Shown piece after piece: positions 59,901 to 64,000 of a stretch of 64,000 bases of DNA; the first letter of the stretch is position 1; each line of letters begins with the position of its first letter. The stretch lies in assembly GCA_944474755.1 (NCBI GenBank), contig OX104116.1, positions 10,171,547-10,235,546 on the forward strand, read 5' to 3'. The DNA comes from Limnoperna fortunei (taxonomy: Eukaryota; Mollusca; Bivalvia; Mytilida; Modiolidae). Position numbers and translations under genes: made by a program. The notes under the pieces are model-generated. The model was not told where the DNA came from, did no database searches, and saw nothing but the letters and a program-made list of their open reading frames with translations.

Positions 59901-61561
59901 TCTAGTTTATAAACAATCAATTAATGGAAAAAGTTTAGGACCAACGGGAAAACAATTTTGATTGCCACTGACAAAAAATATCGATATTTGGGTAACGACT
60001 GTTAATTTTGCCTTTAATAGCGGCTGCAGAGAGCCTACACTTTTTCTGTACCGGACAAGAAGCGTACCACACATTACCTACTACGGTCCGCGGCTCTCCG
60101 CATTGATTATAATTTAATTATCCATGGTACAGAATTAACACTGGAATTAATTCTGGAAAGTGGCGTACAACCCCAATCAAGTCAAAGCTATTGAAGATAA
60201 TGTCAGTTTTTTCTTTATAGTGTTACTTTATTTAATATTACTTTTTTCAGTGATTCCGTCAAAAGATTAGATTCCAAAATAAAGAAGGGTTTATTTTTGT
60301 TTGCTGTCTCAAATTCCTGTATGGATCCCATTGTTTATGGTATGTTTAAAATTAGGTTTTATTTAAGCACGTGTATTATTCCGTTAACTGGGTATAACTA
60401 CTGGTCAATTGATTGCCCTTAGCTATATCCTTTATAAACTTTGAAATACAGTAAATGTTGCATACAGTTATATACAATTGAACCCGCATTTGTTTCTATT
60501 AAGTTCTTGTGTAAATTAGAATTAAAATGTTAACAGATTAGTTTTTTCAAACGATTTAATAATAATGTTGATAAAAGTTTATAAATATCCTATCCCAGTA
60601 AAATCCGGATTAATGCAAAAACGGTAGCAAGTAAATAGAATGGGAGTATTGTTGCTTAGTAGAAAACTATTATACCGCTAGAAACAGTACGTATATTTTG
60701 CCATAAAGTGATTGATATGTATATAATAATATATACTGCTAATTAAATTTCAAATAAACTTTTAATGTATTATAGGCAATACATAAATGACTTGGAATGT
60801 TGAAAATGTATTTTTATTAGAATCCTACACAAATTTGAGAACGCACTGTCGGGACAAAAAAGAAAAACTGAACCAAACTCTGCAGCAACAAAAAACGAGC
60901 CTTTTAATTTTAGGGTGTAGGCCTAGGTCTCATATTTGTTTCGGTTTTTTATTTATCGAAAAGGCGTGAAATATGTCATTAGTAAGGCAATAAAAAAGGG
61001 ATTTATATTTGTTCCAAAAACACCCTAGAATTTCAAAAGAACAAATTTTACTTGCAGGGATGTTTACAACAGCCTTCCGTCGAGAGGCGCAAAAATGGGG
61101 TCGTTGGATTAAAGTGCAAATAGGTAGAAGAGACGGTTCTCACATCCAACACCCAATACAATGTCACATCATGGGGACCAAATAAGTAAAAGTTTCCATT
61201 TGTTCCAGGGATGTTTACAATCAACTTTAAAAGAGAATTCATCAGATGTTGCTGTTGTCTAAGTAAAGGTTGGAGAAGTCGACACATGGAGGAGTTTACA
61301 AGAAACCAGCAAATAAACTCACAGAGAACGCCACTGAAGACATCAATTCGCAAGTCAACTTCCACCCCGTATGTAGATGTGGAGAGTGACCATTCATCGT
61401 CTAACATGAAGTCGTCAGTTTCAGACAGATCATCGCGATACAGACCATGTACACCAGAACCTAGAGTTGTAAATGAAAACAGAGCTAATATGAACAACTT
61501 TTTATGTTTAAATTTACCAATTGAAGAATCAAAAAAGAACATGACAACTACGATTCAATGA
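29684..61561 (+). CDS. GnRHR-like: GnRH/AKH/corazonin-type receptor (class A GPCR), whole split gene
   Basis: Gene-level entry; coding exons are listed separately. Joining 29684-30217, 55898-56102, 58426-58533, 59105-59168, 60251-60339 and 61209-61561 gives 1353 nt, or 450 residues plus stop, with every junction GT-AG and in frame. The product is predicted to be a plasma-membrane receptor for a GnRH-, AKH- or corazonin-like neuropeptide; this superfamily usually couples to Gq and calcium. Seen in the translation: N63 in TM1, LSIAD with D91 in TM2, C118 and C196 as the likely ECL1-ECL2 disulphide, DRY at 142-144, W168 in TM4, P223 and Y231 in TM5, CWTP at 289-292 in TM6, and DPIVY at 329-333 in TM7. 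DPxxY instead of NPxxY is characteristic of GnRH-receptor relatives. The long first intron and short later ones are typical of animal GPCR genes. Family is confident; GnRH versus AKH versus corazonin subtype needs phylogeny. Confidence 0.93.
30824..30960 (-). repeat. SINE family B body and tail
   Basis: Starts with (tttg)n, then ccactttcagcaatttttca, gcgtccagtttttattgggg, gccggagtacccggagaaaa and ends gaaaactgg. The head is missing. About 600 bp after exon 1. Confidence 0.85.
31211..31369 (-). repeat. SINE family B body with small internal insertion
   Basis: Same body as other copies, but about 10 extra bases (around tattcatgttg) split the gcgtccagttttt region. Ends at ggcaatccttgtcaatt; head missing. 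Confidence 0.82.
31507..31738 (-). repeat. Family A 5' half
   Basis: tagccttttgtagcggctac, ctactctttttcgaaatcta, ccaaacacgttacccactat, ccgcggccaggctttccgta, then the head to ggaaccgtcccagtatgcc. High-quality copy of the 5' half; the 3' module is absent. Confidence 0.83.
31907..32390. mobile_element. Foldback, Mutator-like non-autonomous DNA element with 9-bp target duplication
   Basis: Element 31916-32381 (466 bp) is flanked by identical CGTTTATAC (31907-31915 and 32382-32390). Ends are CATCCGCACAAGT and, inverted, CATCCTCACAAGT. The inverted repeats run to gggaaattcccgggctaaaa-like sequence (72 bp left, 86 bp right; the left lacks 14 bp). Each arm is itself a hairpin: AGGGTTTC/GAAACCCT on the left, GTCAGGGTTTC/GAAACCCTGAC on the right. 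Long terminal repeats with a 9-bp duplication fit Mutator-like elements. No transposase is encoded in the middle 300 bp. Confidence 0.85.
32391..33249. other. No gene seen; compound microsatellite at the end
   Basis: 33236-33264 carries (TGAA)n followed by (TTGA)n; the latter is the tail of the next family A copy. Confidence 0.5.
33250..33560 (-). repeat. Family A copy with (gatt)n tail and a short body deletion
   Basis: Tail gattgattgattgatg, then tttgctttacgtccagcgag, tatattcaggacgggaacag, gactgccactggaaaagta and head to ccccctaacgagatg. The segment containing gccttttgtagcggc is deleted. Clearest copy of the 3' module. Confidence 0.85.
33561..35488. other. No gene recognised in this part of intron 1
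   Basis: 34500-34830 has even composition and looks like an old unclassified repeat, but no other copy is in the window. Confidence 0.4.
35489..35754 (+). repeat. Full-length tRNA-derived SINE, family B reference copy
   Basis: Head ggggcctcggtggccgagtgg carries a perfect A box (TGGCCGAGTGG); B box GGTTCGATTCTC follows about 75 bases on, giving a tRNA-like Pol III promoter. Body: aattgacaaggatttccag, tactacggcttcctccccca, ataaaaactgg. 3' module gatagagctgaaaaattgct, gtggcgttaaa, and tail (caaa)n. About 265 bp. The minus-strand frame of 93 codons across it is repeat-derived. Confidence 0.92.
35755..36523. other. No gene seen
   Basis: AT-rich intron sequence between two SINE B copies. Confidence 0.5.
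36524..36642 (+). repeat. SINE family B, left part of a split copy
   Basis: Head with A box tggccgagtgg, decayed B box, then gggtgcgttcgactccagtc. The same copy resumes at 37030 with ttaattgacaaggattgcc. Confidence 0.88.
36643..37029. mobile_element. MITE-like insertion inside a SINE
   Basis: 387 bp, AT-rich, interrupting SINE B exactly at its TTAA. Ends are AGGATGATC and, inverted, AGGATGTTC, with TAA on both sides (36640-36642, 37030-37032). It contains a perfect 14-bp inverted pair (tttttcataggttt at 36818, aaacctatgaaaaa at 36856). No coding capacity. TAA/TTAA target use is compatible with PIF/Harbinger- or TTAA-type elements; the superfamily is not settled. Confidence 0.72.
37030..37174 (+). 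repeat. SINE family B, right part of a split copy
   Basis: taattgacaaggattgccag, ggtattccggcttcctcctc, ataaaaactggacgccatga, tatagctggaaaattg and the (caaa)-type tail. Confidence 0.88.
37497..37842 (-). repeat. Family A copy, near full length
   Basis: Starts attgattggatgtttgcttt then acgtccagcgagcagtattt; ends with head gacgcgcttagcagctcagt and cacagtatggtcccag. The 79-codon frame here is translated repeat. Confidence 0.85.
37843..39260. other. No gene recognised
   Basis: AT-rich intron 1 sequence; short frames without recognisable domains. Confidence 0.5.
39261..39512 (-). repeat. Family A copy, strongly diverged
   Basis: Order of modules is kept (taaacagtattttagctgat, gacaaaaacaagttcac, ttttatcatgcaaggatagc, ctcgaaatacgtcaca) but many bases differ, so it is an old insertion. 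Confidence 0.65.
39513..40488. other. Unexplained; contains a 154-codon minus-strand open frame
   Basis: The frame at 39810-40274 (minus) is the longest not explained by a repeat or by antisense to an exon. Its product has a hydrophobic stretch (FLLNITVLAITWISF) but no domain I recognise, and its first codon is TTG with an ATG about nine codons in. Probably chance or a decayed element. Confidence 0.3.
40489..40702 (+). repeat. SINE family B, head truncated
   Basis: Begins just before the B box (gcgggttcgagtctccctgc), then aaggattaccagttttccta, cccaataaaactggg, agctgaaaattgctgaaagt and (aaac)n tail. The minus-strand 111-codon frame across it is SINE-derived. Confidence 0.82.
40703..45840. other. 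No gene recognised; a diverged short tandem repeat near 41680-41900
   Basis: 5.1 kb of AT-rich intron. Two related blocks start aatcttctctgaaa (about 41680 and 41820) and share tccaaatgtt, acaaatgatgtg and tacaaag-like pieces, period about 138. A 103-codon frame at 41985-42296 is unrecognised. Confidence 0.45.
45841..46034 (+). repeat. SINE family B, strongly diverged
   Basis: B-box-like gagttcgagtcctatta, then agggtgcattcgtcttta, and far 3' ctatgatatagctaaaaaat with gactggcgtacaca. Order matches family B, sequence is decayed. Confidence 0.55.
46035..47789. other. No gene recognised
   Basis: AT-rich intron sequence. Confidence 0.5.
47790..48090 (+). repeat. Family A copy
   Basis: ttttgacccatatagtgccc, gaatgccctctcgatagggg, ggaaagtccggtccagac, ctagtggcaattacaattcc and 3' module gtggaatactgctcgtagga. 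Confidence 0.75.
48371..48604 (+). repeat. Family A copy, internal part missing
   Basis: Head gttcccaggacttgacctac then jumps to the body (gataaagacctattttgaag) and 3' module (gattgaaatactgctcgcta). Confidence 0.68.
48605..50411. other. No gene recognised
   Basis: An open frame at 49129-49479 (116 codons, first codon GTG) is less AT-rich than its surroundings but has no recognisable domain; possibly an old repeat. Confidence 0.4.
50412..50768 (+). repeat. Family A copy
   Basis: Head gggatcatactgggatgatt, then gtcagggcataatacagaaa, catagtgggtgaattttg, cagtggcattcaaaattgtg and 3' module tataactcaaatatttctcg. Confidence 0.78.
50769..51175. other. No gene seen
   Basis: AT-rich intron sequence between SINE copies. 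Confidence 0.5.
51176..51403 (+). repeat. SINE family B, A box lost
   Basis: Starts tgatgatcacgtggtctgtc, B box gggttcgagtctcactgcgg, full body and (aaac)n tail. It closely matches the copy at 35489 from that point on. Confidence 0.88.
51404..52380. other. No gene seen; SINE B remnant at 51858-51920
   Basis: The remnant reads gacgccactttcagcatatc in minus orientation; the rest is unremarkable. Confidence 0.45.
52381..52632 (-). repeat. Family A copy, diverged
   Basis: attaacgtctagtaagaggt, tgccatttgcagcggctata, gtgccaaacatgtctcaata, gatctgtggccaggcatttc. It stands back to back with the plus-strand copy that follows. Confidence 0.7.
52671..53048 (+). repeat. Family A copy, near full length
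   Basis: agttcccagtgctctaccca, gcgcgtcccgcgtggcggat, aatacggaaagcc, caatcgctacaaaaggctaa, cttttccagtggcagtcaaa, 3' module atagctacaatactgcttgc and tail atcaatcaatt. The 106-codon frame is translated repeat. Confidence 0.86.
53049..53621. other. No gene seen
   Basis: AT-rich intron sequence. Confidence 0.5.
53622..54217. repeat. Tandem duplication, 297-bp unit, copies identical by eye
   Basis: Unit 1 spans 53622-53918 and unit 2 spans 53919-54217. Both start ttaattacgggcttctaatt and end caaaggtcacatt. I found no difference between them. No coding content. Identity means very recent duplication, conversion, or an assembly artefact. Confidence 0.93.
54218..55897. other. Last part of intron 1; no gene recognised
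   Basis: AT-rich; ends in the polypyrimidine tract of the exon 2 acceptor. Confidence 0.5.
55898..56102 (+). CDS. GnRHR-like: Receptor exon 2: ECL2 and TM5 (residues 179-246)
   Basis: The acceptor is a strong pyrimidine run ending ttttcag; the exon begins AGT GTA ATT in phase 0, matching exon 1. It encodes ECL2, beginning SVIFHVERHP, with C196 as the partner for C118, followed by a VTFNFFP segment typical of this receptor superfamily. TM5 (about 211-237) contains YGVPL with P223 and SVSY with Y231. The exon ends AAAG with donor gtcagt, leaving one base of codon 247. The ECL2 pattern (HxExHPxxxWFxQCVTFxFF) is the best single signature of the GnRH/AKH receptor group in the window. Confidence 0.92.
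56213..56842 (-). mobile_element. 5'-truncated non-LTR retrotransposon (LINE) 3' end, copy 1
   Basis: Read on the minus strand, 56842 downwards encodes RVKQLRLNHVYNIFNGIAPD, a typical LINE reverse-transcriptase C-terminal segment. After a one-base frameshift near 56715 it continues NTFLFNAIHDWNNLPEEIKV to a stop at 56520-56522. The 3' end is tgaataaat followed by (ATT)n. Only the last part of ORF2 remains; it cannot be active. Family (CR1/Jockey/RTE-like) is not settled. Confidence 0.75.
56894..57523 (-). mobile_element. LINE 3' end, copy 2 (same insertion, duplicated)
   Basis: Exact shift of copy 1 by 681 bp, with the same frameshift and the same (ATT)n tail. It arose by segmental duplication and not by a second retrotransposition. 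Confidence 0.75.
58426..58533 (+). CDS. GnRHR-like: Receptor exon 3: intracellular loop 3 and start of TM6 (residues 247-282)
   Basis: The acceptor is cttgccttttcag; the first two bases complete a Glu codon with the G left by exon 2. The exon encodes a basic ICL3 (RRSRLRRSAVGNIEKARSRT) leading into the cytoplasmic end of TM6 (LKMTLVI). The RLRRS..G..EKAR.RTLKMT pattern is typical of invertebrate GnRH/AKH receptors and contacts the G protein in known relatives. The exon ends ATAG with a weaker donor, gtttgt, in phase 1. The upstream in-frame ATG at 58362 belongs to intron sequence in this model. Confidence 0.88.
58534..59104 (+). other. Receptor intron 3
   Basis: GT (gtttgt) to AG (tttttcag), 571 bp, phase 1. 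It contains the 120-bp imperfect palindrome at 58873-58992. Confidence 0.85.
58873..58992. repeat. 120-bp imperfect palindrome
   Basis: Left arm starts TTGAATGCATT; right arm ends AATGCATTCAA. Both contain gaagtttcat(t)gacgtat and gttgacc[g]gaagc, so the arms pair over about 50 bases with a short loop (acatgctcatc). Confidence 0.8.
59105..59168 (+). CDS. GnRHR-like: Receptor exon 4: TM6 core (residues 283-303)
   Basis: This 64-nt exon is too short to stand out as an open frame. The acceptor is gtacctttttcag and the donor gtaggt. With one base from exon 3 it reads VSVFIMCWTPYYVISAWWWFD, the core of TM6, with the CWxP toggle-switch motif (C289, W290, P292) and the YY and W/F-rich extracellular end found in GnRH-type receptors. 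It ends with two bases of codon 304, which exon 5 completes as Ser. Frame and motif continuity on both sides make the call firm. Confidence 0.92.
59396..59475 (+). repeat. Family A 3' module alone
   Basis: ttgttttctaactttttctg, then gaaatattgctcgccggact and a caat-like tail; head and body absent, a classic 5' truncation. Confidence 0.7.
59885..60110 (-). repeat. Family A copy, diverged
   Basis: tgttcgcttaacttctagtt, caattttgattgccactgac, gcctttaatagcggctgcag, acattacctactacggtccg. The segment around the gaaatactgctc motif is deleted. Confidence 0.72.
60251..60339 (+). CDS. GnRHR-like: Receptor exon 5: ECL3 and TM7 (residues 304-334)
   Basis: The acceptor is cttttttcag and the donor gtatgt. 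The exon encodes ECL3 (SDSVKRLDSKIKKG) and TM7 (LFLFAVSNSC, then MDPIVY). D329-P330-I331-V332-Y333 is the DPxxY variant of NPxxY that marks GnRH receptors and relatives. Here TM2 also keeps its Asp (D91), so the Asn/Asp exchange reported for mammalian type I GnRH receptors is absent. The exon ends TATG, one base into the Gly codon completed by either downstream acceptor, so it is the branch point for the two C-termini. Confidence 0.92.
60340..61057 (+). other. Receptor intron 5 (to the 6a acceptor; 6b use extends it to 61208)
   Basis: GT (gtatgt) to AG, phase 1; 718 bp with the 6a acceptor or 869 bp with the 6b acceptor. AT-rich, with no repeat recognised. Confidence 0.8.
61058..61185 (+). 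CDS. GnRHR-like: Receptor exon 6a: alternative short C-terminal tail (candidate isoform of 375 residues)
   Basis: A second acceptor (attttacttgcag) lies 151 bases upstream of the 6b acceptor. Like 6b, the segment begins GGATGTTTACAA, completing the same Gly codon and reading MFTTAFRREAQKWGRW. It then diverges and stops at TAA 61183-61185 after 41 residues. MFT-x-x-F-[RK]-R-E is shared with 6b, so this looks like a duplicated helix-8 exon start that has diverged. It lacks the four-Cys cluster and the Ser/Thr-rich tail. With exons 1-5 it gives 1128 nt, exactly 375 codons plus stop. Choosing this acceptor would leave 6b as 3' UTR. No transcript evidence is available here; it could also be a relic exon, but the intact frame, acceptor and stop argue against that. 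Confidence 0.72.
61209..61561 (+). CDS. GnRHR-like: Receptor exon 6b: long C-terminal tail (residues 335-450)
   Basis: The acceptor is tttccatttgttccag; GG completes the Gly codon, then MFTINFKREF forms helix 8. Four consecutive cysteines follow at residues 347-350, a likely palmitoylation site. The tail that follows is long, polar and Ser/Thr-rich (clusters STST, SSS, SS, SS), the kind of sequence phosphorylated by GPCR kinases and bound by arrestin. The stop is TGA at 61559-61561. Total receptor length of 450 residues is normal for this family. The pyrimidine tract of this acceptor lies immediately after the stop codon of the alternative segment 6a. Confidence 0.88.
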
Positions 61562-62760
61562 CGCGAATGTAAATAATTTTTTTGGCATTTTAATAACATT
61601 TTCGAAACGTATATTGAAAAGTTACGTTATCATCTTAACTTGCTTTTTGAAATTTTTTTAAAGGTTATTTAATCAAATTATGACGTTGCCAATATCAGAT
61701 ATGTACTTTAGTCTGCATTTGTTTTGAAATTCTTAATATCATTTACAATTTACTCCATTAGAAAGAAATGCAATTTTGTCTTAAATTGTATGAACTAAAA
61801 CGACGTGAACATATTGAATTTTAAAAATTTGTATTACATGTTGAACATTCCATTTTAATTGCCACGTACCTTTTGGGGGGTTATGAAATATGCACACTTT
61901 AACCATTGGCGCAATAAAATTAGGTTATAATTGTTAATACAAGGAGATGAAAATCTGTATTGGCAGATGTCTAAAACGGGATACTTGATATATTGTCTCA
62001 TTCCTTAAAGTACACATTTTACATATTATTTCTATTATGTATTAAAATAATGTTGCAAAACGAAAATTAAAAATACCATAATGTTTGAATCTGTGCCTTT
62101 TCAGTTTATTGGCAATTACACAGTTATAAAATTCTGCAAATTTATTGTTCAATGTCATTTTATGTGCGAATAGAGATAACACAATTAAATGGTTTTTAAA
62201 TGGTCTTTTTATTTCGTACGGCAAACGAATTTCGAAGATGTTCAGTAGAAGCTTAGTTTCTGTCTTTTGTTTTGATTATACATAGAAATAAATTTCAAAT
62301 ACTAAAAACATTAGAGGAATGGTTTATATTGTGCAAAGTATTGTTCATGTCGGGTGATTTATATAACTAACTTATACTGCTTTATAGTTGACAGTTTTTG
62401 TAAATCTGCAATAGGTAGTCTTTTCTCTAACTGAATTGACTTTTTTCTCGACACTTATAACTTCACACTACGACATACGTGATGGTTTCAACTTTCCAGT
62501 GGTCAACTTCGTATTTATCGATATCAACAATCCAGCAGCGGTGTATGGTGTACATTTCACAAATGATACGTTGCGTTAGATTTTGCAGACAGGACAATAC
62601 TACTTAAACAGAGGATTTATCGCTTCAGAAATCTATGGCAGATTTCGAGACGTAATTAAATGTTATGTTAAATCATTCTCTTAATAACGATCAGCACTTT
62701 TGCATGGGTTTAAAAAGTCGTTGTTCATCATTTTTGATTTGACTTTACGCTGGACACTAC
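61562..62760 (+). other. Receptor 3' UTR and downstream flank
   Basis: AT-rich; two AATAAA matches (61913 and about 62287). No other gene recognised. Confidence 0.5.
61913..61918 (+). promoter_or_regulatory. Candidate poly(A) signal of the receptor gene
   Basis: AATAAA about 350 bases after the 6b stop, the first canonical hexamer in that stretch. A second match lies near 62287. Neither can be confirmed without transcripts. Confidence 0.3.
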
Positions 62761-62764
62761 AGTG

Positions 62765-62990
62765 ATCCACTCGACTCGAGTCTAGATAGTGTTGGGCACT
62801 TTTAATTGTCCAGGAACCCAAAATGCAATCACGTTACTCAATTTCAGTTTTTGTGTTTCTGGTTTTTGGTTGTGTTATTGATGTTTTGTCAATCCAATTG
62901 TTATTTTCTGAAGATGAACAAAACGACTATTAACACTGTATCCATGATATAGCTAATTTTTTCTGCAAAATGTGATGTTGTAAACAGCAG
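62765..62990 (+). repeat. Possible very old SINE family B copy
   Basis: ccactcgactcgagtct and ttttaattgtccagga at the left, and tccatgatatagctaa with ttgtaaac at the right, match family B in order and spacing, but most of the body is unrecognisable. Confidence 0.35.
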
Positions 62991-63099
62991 TACAGGAACG
63001 GAAATTCTTATCATAAGCCAACAACTTGTACATTTTTTGTCTGGATATGAATTGTTTTGTTTAAATGACTAATTACGGAAGTGTATATTGGTCTCCTCT

Positions 63100-63420
63100 A
63101 AGTTGCTAATAAACTACTATTATAATTAAAATAAGACACATTGTTTTCTTAAATGGCAACATCGTGTCTTATTTAAGACATTTTATCGTTTTTCGTTACA
63201 TTAAAATGTGCTAATTAACGATGTTTAATGTTTACTAAAAATAAAAGCTCTTATTTAAAACACTTTAATTTAAATAATATTTAAGAAATTGTAATTAAGA
63301 CACTCAAATCTCTTTTTAAACAATAAAACAAGTTAATTTTGACCAATAACTTCCAATACGGCAACATGGCGTCTTATTTAAAACTTATTATGGTTTTTTA
63401 TCACATTAAAACCGTAAATA
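63100..63420. repeat. Diverged tandem repeat, period about 209 bp
   Basis: ggcaacat(c/g)g(t/c)gtcttatttaa and a following cacattaaaa-type phrase occur near 63150 and again near 63360, with many substitutions between. Confidence 0.5.
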
Positions 63421-63729
63421 TTGCCTCCGATTTCTTAAAAATATTTTTGTAGTACTCATCAGGCTTTACGATCAACCAAGTTTCAGGGTCCTCATCATCT
63501 ATTGCAAAGTTCTATATAATGACCTTTTGCTGTTTCCATAGAAACGGCTGCCATCTTGGACTCCAGAAGTTTTGATGCACTACAATTCATTGTGGTATAC
63601 CATCCTACCAATTTTTATTCCATTATCTCAATGTGTTCTATGAAAAGTGTCTGGGACAAAATTCATGTAGAATAATAGTGAAAACAAATAACGCAACAAT
63701 AACTAACTATAATTGTGATTGCAGGAAGG

Positions 63730-64000
63730 AAGTCCCCGCCCGTCCCCTGAATTTAAGATTTTCTTTTTGGCAATCATGTTTTACATACCCCTTTTATCCT
63801 GAATAATTTTCAAGCAGACTGGACAAAGCTAAATTTTTGGCAATTCGTAGACATTCGGCAACCGATTGTCTTAGAAAAATTTTGCACGTGTCATGATGTT
63901 CAGCATACCAATTTTACCCAGATAACCAATTTTCAAGTAGATGAGACAAAGTTGAATTTTTGGCGAATTTAGCGGCCAATTGTCAAAAGTTGGCAAGTCG
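63730..64000. repeat. Tandem repeat, period about 125-130 bp, running off the window
   Basis: aattttcaag.aga followed by gacaaag.t.aatttttggc and ggc.a.cgattgtc / ggccaattgtc appears near 63810 and near 63935. More units may follow outside. Confidence 0.55.

Larger units (their letters stand above)
59169..60250 (+). other. Receptor intron 4
   Basis: GT (gtaggt) to AG (ttttttcag), 1082 bp, phase 2. It contains two family A fragments in opposite orientations. Confidence 0.85.

Noticed and set aside
61048..61542. 164-codon open frame on the minus strand
   Set aside because: It is antisense to receptor segments 6a and 6b, whose sense frames have clear homology, splice sites and stops; no independent evidence for an antisense protein.
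1..64000. Bacterial-style features (operons, ribosome binding sites, CRISPR, attachment sites)
   Set aside because: Spliced gene, tRNA-derived SINEs, LINE fragment and very low coding density show this is animal nuclear DNA; no regularly spaced CRISPR-like repeats were seen.

Overview
The window is AT-rich metazoan nuclear DNA, most likely from a bivalve mollusc. The evidence is GT-AG introns up to 25.7 kb, one recognisable peptide-hormone GPCR gene, and dense tRNA-derived SINEs whose conserved body and (CAAA)n or (CAAT)n tails resemble SINEs known from bivalves. The species cannot be named from this sequence. There are no operons, CRISPR arrays, rRNA genes or intact tRNA genes.

Only one gene can be supported: a rhodopsin-class receptor of the GnRH/AKH/corazonin receptor superfamily on the + strand, 29684-61561. 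It has five constant coding exons (29684-30217, 55898-56102, 58426-58533, 59105-59168, 60251-60339). Two alternative final segments follow, with acceptors at 61058 and 61209. Both acceptors keep the reading frame and both open by coding GMFT. One choice gives a 450-residue receptor with a four-Cys cluster and a long Ser/Thr-rich tail. The other gives a 375-residue receptor with a short, different tail. This C-terminal switch is the most interesting signal in the window.

Layout: 1-29683 is upstream DNA with no supportable gene, only SINE copies, other repeats and unexplained AT-rich sequence. 29684-61561 is the receptor gene. Its 25.7-kb first intron holds many SINE copies, a 466-bp foldback element with a 9-bp target duplication (31907-32390), a SINE split by a 387-bp MITE-like insertion (36524-37174), and an identical-looking 297-bp tandem duplication (53622-54217). 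Intron 2 holds a 681-bp tandem duplication carrying a 5'-truncated LINE end on the minus strand (56173-57535). Intron 3 holds a 120-bp imperfect palindrome. 61562-64000 is the 3' UTR and downstream repeats.

Two SINE-like families dominate. Family A is about 300-370 bp, with roughly 20 copies on both strands. Family B is about 265 bp when full length, with a tRNA-like head containing A and B boxes and roughly a dozen full or partial copies. The two share a recognisable 3' module (ATATAGCTGAAA...TGCT...TGG.CGTTAA), which suggests mobilisation by the same LINE machinery. Most other open reading frames are chance frames or translations of these repeats.
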